From the NCBI GenBank assembly GCA_002304735.1, contig DBIU01000104.1, positions 1 to 7,365 of the forward strand: DNA of 7,365 nucleotides, in the 5' to 3' direction. The stretch comes from Ruminococcaceae bacterium UBA794 (GTDB lineage Bacteria > Bacillota > Clostridia > Oscillospirales > Ruminococcaceae). The position numbers and the translations under genes were made by a program. Shown here one piece after another: positions 1 through 4,213 of this stretch. Within the stretch, counting starts at the first letter, position 1, and the number at the start of each line of letters is the position of its first letter. A model generated the notes under the pieces. It saw nothing but the letters and a program-made list of their open reading frames with translations, ran no database searches and was not told the origin of the DNA.

Positions 1-2
1 AG

Positions 3-161
3 GCGGACAAGCTCTCGAAAAATCAGCGTATTCAGCGCCGCGAAGCGCTTAAATCCGAGCTTCCCTGCGCCGACGACCTCACGATTATCGAGTTTTCCTC
101 CGAAACCGGCGAGGGGATTGACGAGCTGCGTAATATTATTCAAGAAATATCAGAAGAATGA
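3..161 (+). CDS. engB: EngB (YihA/YsxC) ribosome-biogenesis GTPase, C-terminal end only
   Basis: Only the last 52 residues are present; the gene enters from the left edge already in frame. EngB is an essential cytoplasmic GTPase that helps late assembly of the large ribosomal subunit. The visible part starts in the guanine-specificity (G4) motif: the opening residues ADKLS fit the family sequence TKADKLS, with the TK lying outside the window. It continues through a basic helix (about residues 5-18) to the G5 loop FSSETGEGID at residues 31-40, and ends in the usual short C-terminal helix (DELRNIIQEI). The stop codon is followed at once by a strong terminator. No downstream + strand gene of normal size is visible, so this is the end of its transcription unit. 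Other TRAFAC GTPases share G4 and G5, but SSETGEGIDEL so close to the C-terminus fits EngB best. Confidence 0.85.
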   Translation, partial: ADKLSKNQRIQRREALKSELPCADDLTIIEFSSETGEGIDELRNIIQEISEE

Positions 162-162
162 A

Positions 163-195
163 AGAGCCGACGGGATTAACCGTCGGCTTTTTTTT
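163..195 (+). terminator. Intrinsic terminator of engB, possibly bidirectional
   Basis: A perfect 9-bp stem (165-173 with 180-188, GC-rich) closes a 6-nt loop and runs into eight T residues at 188-195. It begins two bases after the engB stop. Read on the - strand, the same hairpin lies directly behind the stop codon of the DUF4367 gene but is followed only by CTCTTT, so termination in that direction would be weaker. Confidence 0.92.
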
Positions 196-922
196 ACATA
201 TTCGCTTCTTTTTTCATATCCCAAACGCTCTGATTTTGACTCGCAAGCTCTAAAACCCTTTCGCTGATTTCAAAGCTTCCATAGAGCGAGTAAATATAAT
301 CTCCGCCGTCCCACATAACAAAACATCTGGGACGTTCTTTATCTGTGTTATACAAGAAAAGCGCGTTGCAGCCGTTTATTTTCGTCTGTTGAAACTCCTC
401 GAATTTCGCGACAAACGAAGGATTATAGAATTGTTTTATATCCTGATCGAACAAAAGCACGCCTTTTTCTTCTTCACTGAAATAGCTTATCGACACGCCG
501 TTTTCATCGGACTGAACAGTTCCTCTTTTATAGCCCTCAGGAACGACCTCGAGCATATTGAACGCACCGATTTTTTCGGGCGCGTTTTCTGCGTTTGTTA
601 CGTTCAAGTAAATCTCCGAGCCATATTCCGTAAGGATAAATCCGTTTTTAATCTGCGATTTAATCGCGCCCATCAGGAGCGTCATCAAAATTATAATCAG
701 CGCGGTAAGAATAACTCGCCTTCTTATTCCAAACGACTTTGTAATAGCTCTATTGAGCGCCCCTTCCGCTTTTTCGCTGTTTTTTCGGAAAATTCCGAAG
801 ATTTTTTTCATTCTATGCTTGTGAACAAGCGAAAAATGCGGATTTTCGATTTCTTCAACCCGCGAAAACTCCCTTTCGTAATACCCCGAAAGTACTTCCT
901 CAATCGTATAACACCTTTCCAT
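194..922 (-). CDS. Single-pass membrane protein with DUF4367-like extracytoplasmic domain, putative anti-sigma partner
   Basis: The protein has 242 residues. A basic, probably cytoplasmic N-terminal part (about 1-68) precedes one strongly hydrophobic membrane segment at 70-87 (VILTALIIILMTLLMGAI), and arginines 67-69 on its N-side fit an inside N-terminus. The outer part (about 95-235) has DUF4367-like features: VVPEGY at 126-131, a hydrophobic strand ending in FDQ near 160, NGCNALFL at 183-190 and MWDGGDYIYSLYG at 203-215. In Firmicutes such proteins are often encoded just after a sigma-70 family factor and are thought to act as its membrane-bound regulator or sensor. That role is inferred here from gene order. 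The ATG at 922 is chosen because GGAGG lies 9 nt upstream (932-936). The frame is open up to an ATG at 1015, but that would overlap far more of the sigma gene and lacks this site. Overlap with the sigma gene is 23 nt, suggesting coupled translation. Confidence 0.75.
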   Translation of the reverse strand: MERCYTIEEVLSGYYEREFSRVEEIENPHFSLVHKHRMKKIFGIFRKNSEKAEGALNRAITKSFGIRRRVILTALIIILMTLLMGAIKSQIKNGFILTEYGSEIYLNVTNAENAPEKIGAFNMLEVVPEGYKRGTVQSDENGVSISYFSEEEKGVLLFDQDIKQFYNPSFVAKFEEFQQTKINGCNALFLYNTDKERPRCFVMWDGGDYIYSLYGSFEISERVLELASQNQSVWDMKKEANM

Positions 923-1463
923 TCCTAACGCCCTCCACAAATTCCATAATCTTACCGTTTGCCCTTTTAATCCTCTTTCTGACGCACTCCTCCGACATTC
1001 CGAGAACTTTTGCAATATCCGAACACTTCAAACCGAAATTAACCTTCAGCGTAAGCGCCGCCCTTGACGCTTCGGGAAGCGTGTCGATAAAGCCGTAAAT
1101 TTCTTCGCACGAGCAGCCGACGCTAAATCTTTCTTCAACCAAAAGCTCGTCGTCGGCAATATCATTACTTAGCGCAACCTCGTTTTTTTCAATATTATTT
1201 CTGTAATTCCACAGCTTGAACGCTTGATTTCTTATTATAACGTTTATATAGGAAACACGTTTTTCCTTAGCTATCCCGAACAAGCAATCGGGGTTGTTTG
1301 CTATTGCCAGAAAAGCTTCCTGAACAGCCTCCTCTGCGTCCTGCTTGTTGTGAAGCTTTGACATCGCTATTGAAAAAAACTCGCCTGCGTTTTGCCTGTA
1401 TATCTCGGACAACTCGTTTCGCTGTTCCTCGTCCTCAAGAACAGCAAGCGCCGCGGAAATCAT
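900..1463 (-). CDS. Sigma-70 family RNA polymerase sigma factor (ECF-like)
   Basis: This 187-residue protein directs RNA polymerase to a limited set of promoters. Region 2 spans about residues 17-90: an N-terminal helix (NELSEIYRQN), then the helix DAEEAVQEAFLAI (42-54) typical of region 2.2, then the DNA-facing stretch SYINVIIRNQAFKLWNYR (71-88). An acidic linker leads to region 4 at about 126-176, with TLPEASRAALTLKVNFG and a helix-turn-helix, CSDIAKVLGMSEECVRKRIKRA (147-168). Regions 1 and 3 are absent, as in ECF-type factors. The start is the ATG at 1463, with AGAGG 8 nt upstream (1472-1476). An in-frame ATG at 1502 would lie inside the promoter -10 element and is rejected. The gene heads an operon with the DUF4367 membrane protein. 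Its promoter looks like a housekeeping sigma-A site, so obvious autoregulation is not seen. Targets are unknown. Confidence 0.85.
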   Translation of the reverse strand: MISAALAVLEDEEQRNELSEIYRQNAGEFFSIAMSKLHNKQDAEEAVQEAFLAIANNPDCLFGIAKEKRVSYINVIIRNQAFKLWNYRNNIEKNEVALSNDIADDELLVEERFSVGCSCEEIYGFIDTLPEASRAALTLKVNFGLKCSDIAKVLGMSEECVRKRIKRANGKIMEFVEGVRNGKVLYD

Positions 1464-1492
1464 ATGTAAAACCTCTTTTAACCTTTTTTTAC

Positions 1493-1521
1493 AGTATATC
1501 ACATTTTGTTCATTTTTTCAA
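1493..1521 (-). promoter_or_regulatory. Sigma-A-type promoter of the sigma/DUF4367 operon
   Basis: On the - strand, TTGAAA (1516-1521) is separated by exactly 17 nt from TATACT (1493-1498). A TG one base upstream of the -10 makes it an extended -10. Transcription should begin near 1486, about 22 nt ahead of the chosen ATG. Confidence 0.8.
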
Positions 1522-1562
1522 GAGCAAAAGTCAAAAAAATATTATTTTTAAGGCGACAATTA

Positions 1563-1600
1563 TAAAAAGCCCGACATATCAAAATTAGATTTGTCGGGCT
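1563..1600 (-). terminator. Intrinsic terminator of pfp
   Basis: A perfect 9-bp stem (1592-1600 with 1568-1576, AGCCCGACA type) surrounds a 15-nt loop that can add a further 3 bp. On the - strand it is followed by TTTTTATA. It starts six bases after the pfp stop codon and separates pfp from the sigma operon promoter. Confidence 0.88.
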
Positions 1601-1605
1601 AAATA

Positions 1606-2832
1606 TCAATCTATTGAAAGGTGGCGCGGGAGTCCGTCGACCATAAACGGCGTAAATTCACCCATAATCAGCGGGCGCGCATATGTGAAAAAGTCCTCGG
1701 AAATGTAATAATTTTCTTTCTTTATCCAATCAAGCGGAACCTTCTTTTCCGCATTTGCCACGGCTGAAGCGGGACAAGAGCCTGTTCTGAGCTGATAGGG
1801 GTCGTTTGAAATTCTCTCGAACGTTATCATTGTTCCCGTTTCTCCGGCAAGAGAATGTTGAACGCCCTCTGCGCCCGCAAGAAACGCTTCTGAAATATCG
1901 CAGCGCGAAACAAGGTGTGAAGCGCATCTTTGAAGCGTTGAGAACACAATTCCTCTTGATTTTACGCCTAATTCGTGTGCAATCAAGTCGGAGAGATAGA
2001 GCGCCGTGCCGCCGAGCATCTTGTGACCGAAAACGTCCTCGGTAAGCGAATGTCTGTTCTCCTCGCAGACATACTTCCCGTCGGCGGTCTTTATTCCCTC
2101 GGAAACGGCGATTGTAATCACCTTTTTATTCCTGCGGATTTCGGCAATTCTGTTCATAAAGCTGTCGAAATCAAAGACAGTTTCGGGCAGACAGATTATA
2201 TCGGGACCTTCGCAGTCCTCCGAGCGTGAAAGCGCCGACGCGCAGGTAAGCCAGCCCGCGTCGCGCCCCATTATCTCCACAACGTTCACCGATTCAAGGT
2301 CGTAAATCTTTGCGTCGCAGATAAGCTCCTTAACCGCAGCCGCGATATACTTCGCCGCGCTTCCGTAACCCGGCGTATGGTCGGTCATCACAAGGTCGTT
2401 GTCAATCGTTTTCGGGATACCGATAAACGTAATATCGCTGTTTATCGCCTTTGCATACTGTGCAAGCTTGTCTATCGTATCCATCGAATCGTTTCCGCCT
2501 ATGTACAAAAAATGCTTGATATCCATTTTTTCAAGTATAGCGAAAATTTTCTTATAAGGCTCGTCGTCCTTGTTGAAATCGGGCATTTTATAGCGGCAGG
2601 TTCCGAGATAGGACGACGGCGTGCGCTTGAGCAGCTCAAGGTCAATTCCGCTTCTGATTTGCTCCGACAAATCGACAAATCTCTCCTGTAATAGTCCCTC
2701 AATTCCGTTTCTCATACCGTAAATCTTGGGGCAGCCCAAATCCTTTGCGGTTTTGAATACTCCCGCAAGACTTGAATTAATAACCGACGTCGGGCCTCCG
2801 GACTGTCCGACGATAATTTTTCCGACCTGCAT
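1606..2832 (-). CDS. pfp: 6-phosphofructokinase, probably pyrophosphate-dependent
   Basis: This 408-residue cytoplasmic enzyme phosphorylates fructose 6-phosphate to the 1,6-bisphosphate, the committing step of glycolysis. The phosphofructokinase fold is shown by the N-terminal glycine loop GQSGGP (9-14), GGNDS (112-116), PKTIDND (140-146) with the catalytic base at D144, and the sugar-phosphate motif MGRDAGW (188-194). Two positions separate phosphate donors in this family. Where E. coli PfkA has Gly104 and Gly124 for ATP, this protein has D115 and K141, the pair seen in pyrophosphate-using, reversible enzymes. The Asn in GGND, where many PPi enzymes have GGDD, is a variant I believe occurs in clostridial homologues, but I could not check. 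At 408 residues it is longer than bacterial ATP enzymes (about 320). The start is the ATG at 2832 with AAGGAG 6 nt upstream (2839-2844). The gene is monocistronic, with its own promoter and terminator. Donor choice is inferred from the residues, not proven. Confidence 0.88.
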   Translation of the reverse strand: MQVGKIIVGQSGGPTSVINSSLAGVFKTAKDLGCPKIYGMRNGIEGLLQERFVDLSEQIRSGIDLELLKRTPSSYLGTCRYKMPDFNKDDEPYKKIFAILEKMDIKHFLYIGGNDSMDTIDKLAQYAKAINSDITFIGIPKTIDNDLVMTDHTPGYGSAAKYIAAAVKELICDAKIYDLESVNVVEIMGRDAGWLTCASALSRSEDCEGPDIICLPETVFDFDSFMNRIAEIRRNKKVITIAVSEGIKTADGKYVCEENRHSLTEDVFGHKMLGGTALYLSDLIAHELGVKSRGIVFSTLQRCASHLVSRCDISEAFLAGAEGVQHSLAGETGTMITFERISNDPYQLRTGSCPASAVANAEKKVPLDWIKKENYYISEDFFTYARPLIMGEFTPFMVDGLPRHLSID

Positions 2833-2860
2833 AGTTTTCTCCTTTTTCAAGTTATTTCCT

Positions 2861-2890
2861 TTTACAAACACAAAGATATTATACTATATT
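2861..2890 (+). promoter_or_regulatory. Candidate divergent promoter for the mini-ORF
   Basis: On the + strand, TTTACA (2861-2866) stands 18 nt before TATATT (2885-2890), predicting a start near 2897. It overlaps the pfp promoter back to back, so the two would share one AT-rich core. Both hexamers deviate from consensus in an AT-rich stretch, so chance is a real alternative. Confidence 0.4.
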
Positions 2891-2906
2891 TTACCGTTAA
2901 TTTCAA
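2878..2906 (-). promoter_or_regulatory. Sigma-A promoter of pfp
   Basis: On the - strand, TTGAAA (2901-2906) is followed after exactly 17 nt by a consensus TATAAT (2878-2883). The expected start near 2871 gives a leader of about 39 nt. Confidence 0.88.
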
Positions 2907-2943
2907 GTATTTCATCGAAAAAAATAACTTCGAGGTGATTTTC

Positions 2944-3006
2944 TTGGCTAAAAAAGATATCAAGCGTTTTTTTCCTTCGTTTACGCCTTCTTTTTTTGAC
3001 CTATAA
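2944..3006 (+). CDS. Candidate 20-codon Phe-rich peptide gene, unrecognised
   Basis: A TTG-initiated ORF of 20 codons encodes a basic N-terminal half (residues 2-8 AKKDIKR) and a phenylalanine- and proline-rich second half (residues 9-20 FFPSFTPSFFDL); five of 20 residues are Phe. What supports it is the start site: GAGGTGAT at 2932-2939, an 8-nt match to the anti-Shine-Dalgarno consensus, ends its GAGG core 8 nt before the TTG, which is ideal spacing. A possible promoter lies upstream and a hairpin follows the stop. An in-frame GTG at 2935 sits inside the ribosome site and is unlikely to be used. Composition recalls a leader peptide of the pheL kind, but no + strand structural gene follows, so attenuation has no visible target. 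I do not recognise the sequence. It could also be a chance ORF in an intergenic region. Confidence 0.4.
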   Translation: MAKKDIKRFFPSFTPSFFDL

Positions 3007-3010
3007 AATC

Positions 3011-3036
3011 AAAGCGGGCGATTATTCACCCGCTTT
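3011..3036. terminator. Hairpin terminator behind tetR, possibly bidirectional
   Basis: An 8-bp stem (3011-3018 with 3029-3036, AAAGCGGG/CCCGCTTT) encloses a 10-nt loop. On the - strand it starts 3 nt after the tetR stop and continues TTTGATTTTATAG. On the + strand it continues TTTTCGTTATTT and could end the mini-ORF transcript. Neither T tract is perfect, so efficiency is uncertain. Confidence 0.65.
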
Positions 3037-3039
3037 TCG

Positions 3040-3621
3040 TTATTTAACGCTGTTTGCGCAGCCCTCAACCATAATTCCCGCAAGCTGCGCAGCTTCTTCA
3101 ACCGACATATCCCCGCGGCCTCTCCACTCAACAAACACATTGAAAAATCCGCCGACAATAAACTCAGCCATTGTTTCCGCCGTCTGTCGCTTCAGATTTG
3201 CACATTCCTTCATAAATCTATCCGAAAGCTCCGCGGAAAGACCCTTAAGCCGCGTCATAAACACGCCGCGCATATCCATTCTTACGCGATGAAAGTAATA
3301 GTCAAACTCAACGGAAATCATCTCGTTAAGCTGAAGGAAAATATTATAAATGCTTCTGCGAATATCGTTTACGTCAACCTTAAGAACAACCTCTCCCAAA
3401 AGAGAAACCATATCGCTCTCAATCTCGTCGATTATTTCGCCTACGCTGCGATAATGCGTGTAAAACGTGCGGCGGTTAATCCCCGCCTTTCTCGTAAGCT
3501 CGCTTATGGTTATATCGGAAATATCCTTTTCCTCCATAAGGCTAAGATGCGCGGCTTTTATCGCCTTTTTCGTCCTGACAACTCTCCTGTCGACATCGCG
3601 CTTTTTCTTTTCCTCGGGCAT
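3040..3621 (-). CDS. TetR/AcrR family transcriptional regulator
   Basis: This 193-residue protein has the layout of TetR one-component repressors. The N-terminal DNA-binding domain (about 13-62) starts with RRVVRTKKAIKAAHLSLMEEK and contains the helix-turn-helix TISELTRKAGINRRTFYTHYRS (38-59), with the RRTFYTHY recognition helix typical of the family. The rest is a helical ligand-binding and dimerisation domain. Its end, VGGFFNVFVEWRGRGDMSVEEAAQLAGIM (157-184), resembles the C-terminal helices of the DhaS-like/TetR_C_7 subgroup. The effector is unknown. The ATG at 3621 is preferred because AGGGGG (3629-3634) lies 7 nt upstream; a TTG two codons earlier (3627) would sit almost on that site. 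It has its own promoter and lies between pfp and nrdG in the same direction, so neither is an obvious divergent target. Autoregulation through palindromic or repeated sequence in its leader is plausible. Confidence 0.88.
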   Translation of the reverse strand: MPEEKKKRDVDRRVVRTKKAIKAAHLSLMEEKDISDITISELTRKAGINRRTFYTHYRSVGEIIDEIESDMVSLLGEVVLKVDVNDIRRSIYNIFLQLNEMISVEFDYYFHRVRMDMRGVFMTRLKGLSAELSDRFMKECANLKRQTAETMAEFIVGGFFNVFVEWRGRGDMSVEEAAQLAGIMVEGCANSVK

Positions 3622-3654
3622 TTTCAATCCCCCTTCAATTCCCTTTCAACCCCA
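3622..3654 (-). repeat. Three 11-bp imperfect tandem repeats in the tetR leader
   Basis: On the + strand the units are TTTCAATCCCC (3622-3632), CTTCAATTCCC (3633-3643) and TTTCAACCCCA (3644-3654). In the mRNA each reads as a G-run joined to TTGAA, so the last unit also supplies the ribosome-binding site. The 11-bp period puts the units on nearly the same DNA face. Confidence 0.6.
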
Positions 3655-3658
3655 ACTG

Positions 3659-3676
3659 TGCAAAATCACTTTTGTA
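3659..3676. promoter_or_regulatory. Candidate operator at the tetR transcription start
   Basis: An imperfect palindrome with arms TGCAAAA and TTTTGTA (six of seven pairs match) around a 4-nt centre covers the expected tetR start site near 3669. Position and symmetry fit an autoregulatory TetR operator. The AT-rich arms make chance possible. Confidence 0.3.
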
Positions 3677-3704
3677 TTATATCACAATTTGAGAAAAAAG
3701 TCAA
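3676..3704 (-). promoter_or_regulatory. Sigma-A promoter of tetR
   Basis: On the - strand, TTGACT (3699-3704) is followed after exactly 17 nt by consensus TATAAT (3676-3681), with TG one base upstream forming an extended -10. The predicted leader is about 48 nt. Confidence 0.88.
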
Positions 3705-3706
3705 TA

Positions 3707-3735
3707 CCTTTTTGAACAATTAATCATCAAAAAGG
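3707..3735 (-). terminator. AT-rich hairpin at the nrdG stop, possible weak terminator
   Basis: A perfect 9-bp stem, CCTTTTTGA (3707-3715) with TCAAAAAGG (3727-3735), spans the nrdG stop codon with an 11-nt loop. On the - strand it is followed by TATTGAC and then six T residues, so the U-tract is offset by several bases and the stem is weak. Some readthrough from nrdDG into tetR is likely. It also lies just upstream of the tetR -35 box. Confidence 0.35.
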
Positions 3736-4211
3736 ACAATTCTTCCAACCTGAAGCGTTTCGGGGACTTCAATAACGCGCTGATTTGCGCTTCCCTTCCA
3801 GTGAAGCTTTTCGTCGAGCAGCTCCTTTTTGAACTCGCCGTCGACAAGCACATCGAGATACCGCATTATTTCAAGCTCTTTTATCTCGTCGAACGAATAT
3901 CCCGTGTAAAGCCAAACCGTCTTTTTCGGGAACATCTCGCGCGCCTTTTTCGCAAGCCGCGTGATTTCATCGCGATTTTTCGGGTGAAGCGGGTCGCCGC
4001 CGCTGAACGTAATTCCGCTGATATAATCTGGCTTAAGCTTCTCGAAAAGCTCGTTTTCGGCTTCCTCGTCAAAGGGCAGCCCGCCGTTTATATCCCACGT
4101 TATCGGGTTGTGGCAGCCCTCGCAGTGATGATTGCAGCCCGCAACCCAGAGTACGGTTCTAAGTCCGTCGCCGTTGAGCATATCGTCGGTTGTTATGTTA
4201 TGATATCTCAT
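3720..4211 (-). CDS. nrdG: Anaerobic ribonucleotide reductase activating protein (radical SAM)
   Basis: The protein has 163 residues, the usual size for NrdG. It is a radical-SAM iron-sulfur enzyme that cleaves S-adenosylmethionine and uses the radical to create the glycyl radical on NrdD. The N-terminal MRYHNITTDDMLNGDGLR and the cluster-binding CX3CX2C motif at C26, C30 and C33 (CNHHCEGC), followed by HNPITWD, are hallmarks. FSGGDPL (69-75) is the glycine-rich SAM-binding loop, and VDGEF (123-127) is a conserved strand near the C-terminal part. The ATG at 4211 begins 2 nt after the nrdD stop and matches the normal family N-terminus. A GTG two codons earlier (4217) overlaps the nrdD stop and is only 3 nt from the purine-rich AAAGAG, so it is less likely. 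The close spacing implies translational coupling with nrdD. Confidence 0.96.
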   Translation of the reverse strand: MRYHNITTDDMLNGDGLRTVLWVAGCNHHCEGCHNPITWDINGGLPFDEEAENELFEKLKPDYISGITFSGGDPLHPKNRDEITRLAKKAREMFPKKTVWLYTGYSFDEIKELEIMRYLDVLVDGEFKKELLDEKLHWKGSANQRVIEVPETLQVGRIVLFDD

Positions 4212-4213
4212 AA

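Noticed and set aside
389..928. 179-codon open frame on the + strand opposite the DUF4367 gene
   Set aside because: The - strand frame has a membrane segment, a DUF4367-like domain and a GGAGG start, whereas the + strand product is a patternless Phe/Arg/Asn-rich sequence.
2944..2960. A6G run near the start of the mini-ORF as a programmed frameshift site
   Set aside because: The codon phase is AAA AAA G, not the A AAA AAG phase needed for the classical -1 slip, and no stimulatory structure follows closely.
2944..3292. Mini-ORF as the 5' end of a longer gene broken by a frameshift in one of its two 7-T runs
   Set aside because: Deleting one T does extend the frame, but the extension is simply the antisense of tetR and looks like a shadow translation. 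The 20-codon form with its own stop and hairpin is the simpler reading.
3720..3735. Phage attachment site or IS end suggested by the inverted repeat at the nrdG 3' end
   Set aside because: There is no transposase, integrase or target duplication nearby, and the repeat is a local hairpin.
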